From: Candidatus Woesearchaeota archaeon
GTDB taxonomy: Archaea > Nanobdellota > Nanobdellia > Woesearchaeales > GW2011-AR4
Reading direction: 5' to 3'
Assembly: GCA_002688775.1 (NCBI GenBank)
Contig: NZDH01000003.1
Span: 29,820 to 66,583 of the forward strand
Length of the DNA: 36,764 nucleotides
The position numbers were made by a program, and so were the translations under genes. Under the pieces are notes generated by a model. The model was given only the letters and a program-made list of their open reading frames with translations. It made no database searches and had not been told where the DNA came from. Each line of letters opens with the position of its first letter. Position 1 is the first letter of the stretch. Below are positions 15,522 through 23,216 of the stretch, in pieces.

Positions 15522-15588
15522 TCCTTGACACATTATGCTTCGCCATAGGCTGAAGAATTAAGTTTTGGTTTAAATAGGTTGCTTTTAT
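15521..15588. repeat. Direct repeat copy B: second ppcA start and promoter
   Basis: Matches 14927-14994. On the minus strand, bases 15546 to 15521 read MAKHNVSR plus part of the next codon, with only silent changes within those codons relative to ppcA, preceded by the same TATA box (15569-15577). After that the homology ends and the frame runs antisense into the toxin gene, stopping after about 17 codons. It is a 5' remnant of a second ppcA. Confidence 0.85.
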
Positions 15589-15632
15589 CTATTTTAACAA
15601 CCTTTAAATAATCCCTCTTTTACTCCAAAAGC

Positions 15633-17816
15633 ATGGTTGAGATTAGCTCTGCTGTAAAAAAGATCAAAAAGTTTGGGACTTTCTCTGGTGTTTTCCTGCC
15701 GTCTTCTTTAGCTATCCTGGGAGCAGTCATGTATTACATTGCTCCTCAGGTGATTGGCGGTGTAGGGCTTCTCAAGACATTGCTGATAATACTTATCGCT
15801 CATTCTGTCACAATTGCAACTGCATTCTCGATTTCTTCGATAGCGACAAACATCAATGTCAAAGCTGGTGGTCTGTACTACTTAATTTCCAGAAGCTTAG
15901 GATCGGAATTTGGAGGGGCATTAGGAATCCAGCTTTACCTGGCGCAGACAATTGCAGCAAGCTTTTATGCGATTGCATTTGCAAGGGGTATCAACAGCAT
16001 TCTTGTTTCATTAAACCTTATTGTGCCGGAACAACTGATAGCATTGATTGCTTTAGGTATTTTTGGATTGATAGTTTATATCGGTGCACGTTTTGTCATA
16101 AAAATCCAATATGCAATACTTGCTGCACTTTTATTGAGTTTAGTGTCAATCTTTCTAGGCCCAAACACTCAAACTCTGACTTTATCATTTTTTGGACCAG
16201 GCACTTTGCCATTCTGGATAGCATTTGCAATGTTTTTTCCGGCAGTTACAGGTATAGACGCTGGAGTTGGCATGAGCGGCGAGCTTAAGAATCCAAGAAA
16301 AAGTTTAGTCATCGGAACTTTTTCTGCAATTATAGTCACTATGGTTGTCTATGTCGCACTAGCTGTTAAATTATCCTTAGCAGCTCCTGCTGGCGAACTT
16401 GCCTCAAACCCATTTGTCATTCAGTCAATTGCAATTTTTTCTCCTTTAGTTTTGTTAGGAATAATCATGGCAACATCATCATCAGCTTTAAGCAGCCTTT
16501 TGACAGGCCCGCGCTCTTTAAGGGCCATGGTGAAGGATAAAGTATTGCCTAATTCATTTCATTTTCTGGGCGGCTCAATAGGGGAAAGCTCAGAGCCCAG
16601 AATAGCGATTTTATTCAGTCTTGCTATCGGATTGGGAGTTATCCTAATAGGTTCTCTTGAACTAGTTTCACAGATAGTGGCAATGTTTTTCCTGAGCGTG
16701 TATGGGTGGATTAATGGAGCTGCATTTTTTGAGAAAATCTCCCAAAATCCAAGCTATAGGCCGTTATTCTACACACCCCCGATTATTTCATTCTACGGCA
16801 TGTTTGCATCATACGCAATCATGTACTTGTTTGACCCTAGAATTATGATCTTAGGCATAGGTTTTCAATTAATAATCTTCTTTTACCTCTATAAATCAAA
16901 AAAATCGATGAAAGTTGAAGGTGTTTGGGAAGGTGTATTTTTCCAGTTGCTAAGGCTTCTTCTCAAGCGAATGGCCAAAACTGAAAAAGGCAAGAAGAAT
17001 TGGCGTCCTACAATACTTGCTTTCTGTGCAAACGACTTGAACAAGGATGCCCTTGCAAACATTCTTCATTGGATAGGCTCACAAAGAAGCGTAACAAAAA
17101 TGTATTTCTTGAAAGAGGGAAATCTAAAAAATAATGCAAAAGAGCGAAAAAGAATCGAGGATTCCATAGGTAAATATGTTGAAGAAAAGAAACTGGAAAT
17201 ATTTCCAAGAATCATACTGAATGATGATTTTGAAGGGGCTGTCAGCAGCCTTATACAAGGAGAGACTCTGGGCAATATGCCGCTTAACACAGTACTAGTT
17301 GACTTTGACAAGAATATAGAGATAGACAAGCTTGTAGCAGATACTGAAAAGCTCAAGAAAAATGTGATTATTCTGCGAAACCAGACTGGATTTACTAGTT
17401 TGAAATATGTGGATGTTTGGTGGAACTCCGGCAGGAATGGAAACTTCATGATTTTACTGGCTTATTTGATTACGCATTCAAAGCAATGGCTTGAACAAGG
17501 TGCCATAATCCGTATTTTCAAGTTAGTCGAAGATTCAAATCAGGTTGAAAAGGAAAAGCAGCTCTTGGAAAGCATGATAGCTGAATCCAGGATTGAAAAT
17601 ACTGAACTGCACGTTTTCCACGGAAATGAAAGAAACCTAAAAGAGCACATATTCAGGAGCTCAGAGCACTCTGATCTTGTCATTTTAGGGCTGCCAAATT
17701 TTAATAAAAAGGGCTATGACAAAAAAATCATCAAAAACATTGACGATTTCACAAAAAAACTCAAAGTCAGCTTAATAGTCCATGCAAATGTAGAAATTGA
17801 CTTTAGGGTGAACTAA
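15633..17816 (+). CDS. SLC12-like cation-chloride cotransporter family permease
   Basis: This 727-residue protein has about 12 predicted membrane spans (roughly 18-430) and a soluble C-terminal region of nearly 300 residues. The helix-breaking segment FFPAVTGIDAGVGMSGELKNPRKSLVIGT matches the signature of the SLC12 branch of the APC superfamily, and the tail segment WRPTILAFCAND resembles the SLC12 cytoplasmic domain. Animal relatives move Na, K and Cl together; archaeal and bacterial members are poorly characterised and may carry amino acids or polyamines. A TATA-like CTTTAAATAA lies at about 15602-15611. Its stop abuts that of convergent livF with no gap. Confidence 0.8.
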   Translation: MVEISSAVKKIKKFGTFSGVFLPSSLAILGAVMYYIAPQVIGGVGLLKTLLIILIAHSVTIATAFSISSIATNINVKAGGLYYLISRSLGSEFGGALGIQLYLAQTIAASFYAIAFARGINSILVSLNLIVPEQLIALIALGIFGLIVYIGARFVIKIQYAILAALLLSLVSIFLGPNTQTLTLSFFGPGTLPFWIAFAMFFPAVTGIDAGVGMSGELKNPRKSLVIGTFSAIIVTMVVYVALAVKLSLAAPAGELASNPFVIQSIAIFSPLVLLGIIMATSSSALSSLLTGPRSLRAMVKDKVLPNSFHFLGGSIGESSEPRIAILFSLAIGLGVILIGSLELVSQIVAMFFLSVYGWINGAAFFEKISQNPSYRPLFYTPPIISFYGMFASYAIMYLFDPRIMILGIGFQLIIFFYLYKSKKSMKVEGVWEGVFFQLLRLLLKRMAKTEKGKKNWRPTILAFCANDLNKDALANILHWIGSQRSVTKMYFLKEGNLKNNAKERKRIEDSIGKYVEEKKLEIFPRIILNDDFEGAVSSLIQGETLGNMPLNTVLVDFDKNIEIDKLVADTEKLKKNVIILRNQTGFTSLKYVDVWWNSGRNGNFMILLAYLITHSKQWLEQGAIIRIFKLVEDSNQVEKEKQLLESMIAESRIENTELHVFHGNERNLKEHIFRSSEHSDLVILGLPNFNKKGYDKKIIKNIDDFTKKLKVSLIVHANVEIDFRVN

Positions 17817-18521
17817 TCAACGTCCACCAAGATAGATTTGCTGTATTCTCTTGTCCTTTAATAATTTCTTACCGCCGGTAAGTGCTATTTTGCCATCCTC
17901 TAGGACAATTATTTTATCAGCAATCTTTGTCGCCTGCTTTGCATTCTGCTCAACAATGATGATAGTGACGCCTTCATCATTGATTTCCTGTATTTTTTTG
18001 AACAGCCCTTTCATTATTTTTGGACTTAATCCAAGCGAGGGCTCATCCAAAAGTAATAATTGAGGATCCTGCATCAATGCCCTGCCGATTGCAACCATCT
18101 GCTGCTGTCCTCCTGACAGGTTAAACGCATAATCATCAAGCTTCTTTCTTAAATCAGGAAAATGCTCTAAAACTTCTTTCATCCTTTCCTCGATCATTTT
18201 TTTATCGCTTGTCAGGAAAGCCCCCATCTCAAGATTTTCCCTCACAGTCAAGGAATTGAATACCTGCCTTCCCTGCGGAACAAAACTGACACCTAATTGG
18301 ATCAATTCGTGAGTCGGAATCTTTGTAATATTCTTGTTCCTCAACATTATTTTCCCCTTGTAGATATTGACTAGGTTGAATATGCTCTTCAGCAATGTGG
18401 ATTTTCCTGCGCCATTAGGACCGATGATGACAACAATATCATTCGGCTTTATATTTAAGTTAATGCCAAACAAAATCTGCATTTTGTCGTATCCGCTCTG
18501 AAGATTTTTTATTGACAGCAT
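17817..18521 (-). CDS. livF: Branched-chain amino acid ABC transporter, ATPase LivF
   Basis: The 234-residue ATPase has Walker A GPNGAGKST (34-42), the LivF hallmark FVPQGRQVFNSLTVRENLEMG, signature LSGGQQQ (135-141) and Walker B LLLLDEPSLGL (155-165), then VEQNAKQA in the switch region. LivF pairs with LivG to power uptake through LivH/LivM of leucine, isoleucine, valine or related amino acids. It is the last gene of the liv cluster and is separated from livG by 131 AT-rich bases, unlike the tightly packed livHMG genes, so it may have its own promoter. Confidence 0.93.
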   Translation of the reverse strand: MLSIKNLQSGYDKMQILFGINLNIKPNDIVVIIGPNGAGKSTLLKSIFNLVNIYKGKIMLRNKNITKIPTHELIQLGVSFVPQGRQVFNSLTVRENLEMGAFLTSDKKMIEERMKEVLEHFPDLRKKLDDYAFNLSGGQQQMVAIGRALMQDPQLLLLDEPSLGLSPKIMKGLFKKIQEINDEGVTIIIVEQNAKQATKIADKIIVLEDGKIALTGGKKLLKDKRIQQIYLGGR

Positions 18522-18604
18522 TTTTAATTTTTGTAGTTTTTTTATTTATTTTTTAATTTGATTTATTAGACTTTTTAATTTTATTTTATTATTGAATTTT
18601 TCGT

Positions 18605-18621
18605 TATTGTACTGGGCTCCC
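18605..18621 (-). repeat. GGGAGCCCAGTACAATA motif, copy 1
   Basis: A GC-containing 17-base island in an AT-rich gap between livG and livF. It recurs at 28948-28964 with one change. Function unknown. Confidence 0.5.
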
Positions 18622-18652
18622 AATGATAATAAAATTTTAAATTTGAAAAAAC

Positions 18653-19339
18653 CTATTTGCCTAGATAAGCCTCCAAAACTTTCTTATCCTTAACTATCGC
18701 TTTCGGTTTTCCCACCCTCAAAACTTTTCCTTCGTCCATTACAATTACAAAATCGCTGATGTCCATCACGAATTCCATGTCATGCTCAATGAGCAGCACA
18801 GTCTTTCCCTGTTTTTTTAGTTTTTTCAGTATAGATTTAAATTCCTGTCTTATTTTTGGATTCACGCCAGCTGTTGGCTCATCGAGCATCAAGAGTGAAT
18901 GCGGCATCAGCAAAGCTCTTGCCAATTCTAAAAGCCTTTGCTGCCCATAGGAAAGCTCGCTTGCAATTGTATCAAGCGGTTTTTCCAGATAAACACTATC
19001 CAGGACTTGCTTCATCTCTTCTTCATCTGTTTTTTTCGCAATAAGAAGATTATCCTTTATTGACATGTTCTTAAAAACTTTAGTAAGCTGAAAAGTCCTG
19101 CTTATTCCTGATTGTGCAATCTTGTAAGCAGGCAGATTTGTTATATTCTTGCGAATCAATCTAATTGTTCCTTTGTCAATCTTTGTCAGCCCGCTTATTA
19201 TATTGAATGCTGTTGTCTTTCCAGCCCCATTTGGCCCAATCAAAGAAGTTATTGTATTTTCTTCTACTTCAAACGTGCATCCATTGACTGCCTTGACCCC
19301 TCCAAAACTTTTTGATACGTTTTTCAGAGATAACATCAT
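18653..19339 (-). CDS. livG: Branched-chain amino acid ABC transporter, ATPase LivG
   Basis: This 228-residue ATPase contains Walker A GPNGAGKTT (35-43), ISRTFQLTKVFKNMSIKDNLL typical of LivG, signature LSYGQQRLLELARAL (129-143), Walker B LLMLDEPTAGV (149-159) and the switch histidine in LLIEHDMEFVM. It forms the ATPase pair with LivF. The start overlaps the end of livM by four bases (ATGA), and a second ATG follows immediately at 19336. Co-transcription with livH and livM is nearly certain. Confidence 0.93.
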   Translation of the reverse strand: MMLSLKNVSKSFGGVKAVNGCTFEVEENTITSLIGPNGAGKTTAFNIISGLTKIDKGTIRLIRKNITNLPAYKIAQSGISRTFQLTKVFKNMSIKDNLLIAKKTDEEEMKQVLDSVYLEKPLDTIASELSYGQQRLLELARALLMPHSLLMLDEPTAGVNPKIRQEFKSILKKLKKQGKTVLLIEHDMEFVMDISDFVIVMDEGKVLRVGKPKAIVKDKKVLEAYLGK

Positions 19340-20187
19340 ACATCAACCCTTCCGAATATCCCTCTCGGCCTGTAGATTAATATCAATATCAGGATAACTA
19401 AGAATAACATATTCCTCATTGGACCGATCAATTCAGGCGTTACAACCACAAATCTCAATAAAGTTATTAAAACTGATAAAATAAAACCAGCAACAATTGT
19501 TCCTTTTATAGAAGCTAGACCGCCTGAAATTAATATTGCAAGTATAAAAACAAATAATTCCAAATCAAATAGTGTAGGATCGATAAAGTTCAGGTGATGC
19601 GCAAACAGACTCCCTGCAATCCCTGCAAAAAATGTCGATATCGCAACAGAAAGTATCTTGTAAAAATAGGTGTTTTTGCCAAGAATTGCAGTAGCTGTCT
19701 CATCATCCCTTATTGCCTGGAAAATCTTTCCTGTTTCTGAATTTGTAAGGAAATAAATAATTATGATAGCTATAGTCACTACACCTATCGTAAATAAAGT
19801 GTAATAAAAATTATTCCTGAATATGTCTGGAATTCCAGGCAGGCCCAAAGCGCCCCGTGTCAAGGAAATCCAGTTTCTTGATACTGCTATTGCGATGAAG
19901 ACCAGCCCTAAAGTCACCATTGCAAAATAATCCCCTTTCAGTCTTACAGTTATTGAAGCAATTATCGCGCCTAAAATAGATGCTACAACTCCGGCCACAA
20001 TGATGGCAAAATACCACGGCACGCCATTTATCGTCAGTATTGCTGAAGTATAAGCCCCTACTCCAAAAAATACCATATGACCCAGATTAACCAATCCGGT
20101 GAATCCTATTGTAAGATTTAGCGAGACAGCTACCAGGAAATAGATAAACAAAAAGGTTACAAATGAAAATAGGAATTCATGTATCAT
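19336..20187 (-). CDS. livM: Branched-chain amino acid ABC transporter permease LivM
   Basis: The 283-residue permease has about eight hydrophobic spans and the LivM motifs LVNLGHMVFFGVGAYTSAIL (about 33-52) and a coupling-helix region, FQAIRDDETATAILGKNTYFYKILSVAIS (about 165-193). The end, YRPRGIFGR, is typical of this permease pair. It forms the membrane channel with LivH. Its start overlaps livH by 11 bases and its end overlaps livG by four, so the three genes are one unit. Confidence 0.93.
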   Translation of the reverse strand: MIHEFLFSFVTFLFIYFLVAVSLNLTIGFTGLVNLGHMVFFGVGAYTSAILTINGVPWYFAIIVAGVVASILGAIIASITVRLKGDYFAMVTLGLVFIAIAVSRNWISLTRGALGLPGIPDIFRNNFYYTLFTIGVVTIAIIIIYFLTNSETGKIFQAIRDDETATAILGKNTYFYKILSVAISTFFAGIAGSLFAHHLNFIDPTLFDLELFVFILAILISGGLASIKGTIVAGFILSVLITLLRFVVVTPELIGPMRNMLFLVILILILIYRPRGIFGRVDV

Positions 20188-21067
20188 CTCTTTTCTTCAC
20201 CCCGAATATTCCTTGCGGCCTGAACAATAAAAACAACAACAAGATTGTGAATGAAATAACATCCTTATAGCCGCTTGGCAGGAACCAGATCCCCAGATTC
20301 TCGACTAATCCGATAAATAATCCGCCGACAATGGCGCCAGGAACAGATGTTATTCCGCCGACAACAGCACTGATAAATCCTTTAATTATGATTATGATCC
20401 CCATTCTCGGGTACAGATTCTGCTCCAGCCCTATCAGAATTCCCGCAACACCGCCTAAAAAAGCTGCAATTAAGAATGTATAGAAGTAAATTTTTTCCGG
20501 GTTTATACCGACAATCTGGGAAACTTCCTTGTTGTCAGCCAGTGCTCTCATGGATTTTCCAAGTCTTGTCTTTTTTAGTATAAACCACAATAATAAGAAT
20601 AAAACAATTGCCGTTATTATTATTGAAATCTGGATAAATGTTATTGTCAGGAATCCAAAAGTATAAGTGATATTGGACTTGCTTAAGTTTAAAACTTTTG
20701 TACTTGATCCGAATAATGCCTGCATCAATGATGCAGACAGCATAAGAAGTGCCACCGAAGCAATAAGCAAGACAATTCCTGTTGCGCTTCTCTTTCTCAA
20801 TGGCCTATAAACAAGCCAGTTCATCAGCCAGACTGTAAGCAGAGCTGAAATTATGGCCAATACAGCGCTCAAGATATAATGCACCCCCAGGATATTTAGG
20901 AATAAGAAAAAAATGTAGGCCGATACAGTTAATATAGCGCCTTGCGCAAAATGAAGAAACTTGATGACATAATACACCAAAGAAAAACCAGATGCTGCTA
21001 ATGCATATATTGAGCCGGCAATCAGTCCATTAATTATCAGTTGTGGAAGTATTTCGAATGAAACCAT
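20177..21067 (-). CDS. livH: Branched-chain amino acid ABC transporter permease LivH
   Basis: The 296-residue permease starts with LIINGLIAGSIYALAASGFSLVYYVIKFLHFAQGAIL, the classical LivH N-terminus, and has about eight spans. The coupling region reads GKSMRALADNKEVSQIVGINPEKIYFYTF (about 170-198), and the protein ends in FRPQGIFG. A TATA-like ATTTAAATAA lies about 25 bases before the ATG, so this is the first gene of a livHMG transcript. A HAD phosphatase gene separates it from the binding-protein gene. Confidence 0.93.
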   Translation of the reverse strand: MVSFEILPQLIINGLIAGSIYALAASGFSLVYYVIKFLHFAQGAILTVSAYIFFLFLNILGVHYILSAVLAIISALLTVWLMNWLVYRPLRKRSATGIVLLIASVALLMLSASLMQALFGSSTKVLNLSKSNITYTFGFLTITFIQISIIITAIVLFLLLWFILKKTRLGKSMRALADNKEVSQIVGINPEKIYFYTFLIAAFLGGVAGILIGLEQNLYPRMGIIIIIKGFISAVVGGITSVPGAIVGGLFIGLVENLGIWFLPSGYKDVISFTILLLFLLFRPQGIFGVKKRDDT

Positions 21068-21159
21068 TTCACTCTGTCTAGTATTAAGTTATTTAAATTT
21101 TTGGATTGTTAGATTCAATCGTCAGGAGAATTAATAATTAAGGGGCTGGCTTGATTCTA

Positions 21160-21822
21160 TTAGTTATTAAAGATGAAATCCATTATTTTTTCTTTTTCTT
21201 TTAATGATTCGACAAACAAATCTGGTTTTTTTGCTAGTAATTCTTCCTTTGTAGAAGTACCAGATGGGACGGCTATAACTTTCATTCCAGCTCTCTGAGC
21301 TGACTCTACACCATAAGTAGAATCTTCAACAACCACGCAATTATTAGGATTAATTCCCAATTTCTTTGCTGTAGCTAAAAAAACATCTGGATTAGGTTTT
21401 GGCTTTGAAACTTCGTTAGCTGCAACAGTAACGGAAAAATAATGATTTAGATTAAAATGGTTAAATAGACTGTCCACAACTTTTCTAACGCTCATTGATG
21501 ATACTGCTACTGCTATTTTTCCATTTAGTTCTTCAAGAAGTTCCACAGATCCATCAAATATTCTGATTATTTCAAAAGATTTACTTTGGATTTCATCCTT
21601 TTGATTTGATAGTTTATCAAACAATTTATCATCATAATTAATATTCTCAGAATCAAGCGCATCTTTAAGGATAGTTCTTGTGCCCGTTCCAATTCGGCTA
21701 GCTATGAAGTTATCTTCAACATTGCATCCTACACTACTTAATGCCTTTTTAGATGCTTGGACAATAGCTTGTCTAGTATCAGCCAAAGTACCATCCCAAT
21801 CAAAAATAACCGCTTTAATCAT
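21160..21822 (-). CDS. HAD-superfamily phosphatase (beta-phosphoglucomutase-like)
   Basis: This 220-residue protein has HAD motif I FDWDGTLADT (7-16) with nucleophile Asp8 and acid Asp10, a helical cap, motif II VAVSS, motif III lysine in SKPKPNPDVF and motif IV VVVEDSTYGVESAQRAG. It is a soluble subclass IA phosphatase or mutase acting on a small phosphorylated compound that cannot be identified from sequence. It has its own TATA box (TTATATAGC on the minus strand near 21848-21856) and sits between livK and livH, so it is probably an independent gene rather than part of the transporter. Confidence 0.85.
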   Translation of the reverse strand: MIKAVIFDWDGTLADTRQAIVQASKKALSSVGCNVEDNFIASRIGTGTRTILKDALDSENINYDDKLFDKLSNQKDEIQSKSFEIIRIFDGSVELLEELNGKIAVAVSSMSVRKVVDSLFNHFNLNHYFSVTVAANEVSKPKPNPDVFLATAKKLGINPNNCVVVEDSTYGVESAQRAGMKVIAVPSGTSTKEELLAKKPDLFVESLKEKEKIMDFIFNN

Positions 21823-21932
21823 AGATAAAAATGAAAATATAATGCTATATAATTATTTCCAATATTATAGTTTGCAGCCTCTATTTTTTTATTTTACACT
21901 CCAGACAAAAATCCTAAAAATAAGAAAAAAAT

Positions 21933-23087
21933 TTACTTTAAGGTTTCTATTTTGCCGTCCTTTGCCTGTCTCACTGCAAAGTCAAGCAATACATCTCCCC
22001 TTTCATCAAATGTGATCTTGCCCAATGCACCTTCAAAGTCTTCAACACCGTATAAGTAATCCCTTATCTTTTCACCGTCATAGCCTACTGCTTCTATTGC
22101 TTCTGCTATCAGATACACAATATCATAAGATCCTGACATGTAAGCAGGGAATGGTGCGTCTTGGTTAGCTTGTTCTTTATACTTCGCAAGAAGTGCTGAA
22201 GCTTTCGGAGCATCTTCATCAAACCTTTGTTCTACCCCGATGATGCCTTCCAGTTCTTCATTCTCTGCAATCAGATTTCTTCCGATAAGAACTTCTGCAG
22301 TTATTAGCTGCTGTGTCAGTCCAGCTTCTTTGATCTGTCTTACCAATAAAACACCTTTTTGCTCAGATTGAGGGACTATATAGATTACATCTGGCTTAGC
22401 TGCTTTTACTTTAGTGACTTGTGTTCTAAAATCAGTGTCTTCTGGATTGAATGTCTCATCAGAAACTATCTCGCCGCCTAATTCTGCGAAATTATCATTA
22501 AAGACTTCTCTTAAACCTTGAGCATAATCTGTTGCTTCTGTTATAACAGCAGCTTTCTCAGCTGCTAACTCACTTATGGCATATTCAGCAGCAACAACGC
22601 CGGCAAAAGCATCGCTTGGCGCTGTTCTGAATACAAAATCTCCGGCATCTGTTACATCCGGGGATGTTGCGCTTGGTGAAATTAAAATAACCCTGCCTGC
22701 TTCTGTAATAGGAGCTGCTCCTAAAGTCTCTCCTGAGCAAACTCCACCTATTATGACCTGGACCTTGTCAACATCAACAAGTTTTTGAGCACCGGCATTT
22801 CCATCTTTAGGATTGCATTTTCCATCTTCGTAAATTATCTGCAATTTCCTGCCATTTACACCGCCCTTTGCATTTATCTCATCTACCGCTATCTTTGTAG
22901 TTCTTTGTATAGGTAAACCATAAGAAGCAGCATCTCCACTTAAAGGATAAATTACTCCAATTTTATAAGAACCCTGCAATTCAACCTCTTCTTCAGCTTC
23001 TTCTTCCCCTATAGGCTGCTGCACTATTTGGCATGCGCCTAGAATCAAGACAATGAAAATCATAAAACCCAGTAATGTTCTTTTCAT
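21933..23087 (-). CDS. livK: Branched-chain amino acid ABC transporter, substrate-binding lipoprotein LivK-like
   Basis: The frame is open from a TTG at 23102, but the ATG at 23087 is preferred because a GGGGGG ribosome site lies about 8 bases upstream and a TATA box, TTTTAAATA, at about 23134-23142. The resulting 384-residue protein has a lipobox, LILGAC (Cys19), an acidic linker, then the type I periplasmic-binding fold: YKIGVIYPLSGDAASYG, GGVNGRKLQIIYEDGKCNP, and VIIGGVCSGETLGAAP for ligand contact. It captures the amino acid for LivHMGF at the cell surface. The cysteines in the ligand-binding region are unusual for the family. Confidence 0.92.
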   Translation of the reverse strand: MKRTLLGFMIFIVLILGACQIVQQPIGEEEAEEEVELQGSYKIGVIYPLSGDAASYGLPIQRTTKIAVDEINAKGGVNGRKLQIIYEDGKCNPKDGNAGAQKLVDVDKVQVIIGGVCSGETLGAAPITEAGRVILISPSATSPDVTDAGDFVFRTAPSDAFAGVVAAEYAISELAAEKAAVITEATDYAQGLREVFNDNFAELGGEIVSDETFNPEDTDFRTQVTKVKAAKPDVIYIVPQSEQKGVLLVRQIKEAGLTQQLITAEVLIGRNLIAENEELEGIIGVEQRFDEDAPKASALLAKYKEQANQDAPFPAYMSGSYDIVYLIAEAIEAVGYDGEKIRDYLYGVEDFEGALGKITFDERGDVLLDFAVRQAKDGKIETLK

Positions 23088-23216
23088 ATTGAATCCCCCC
23101 AAAACATACTTTTTAATTATTAAATAGAACTCATATTTAAAAGTTTCGGCAGTTTTTTTTGATTTTTATGTTAATTTATGGTTACATAATTTGATAAAAA
23201 CCATCTTCCCAATGCC

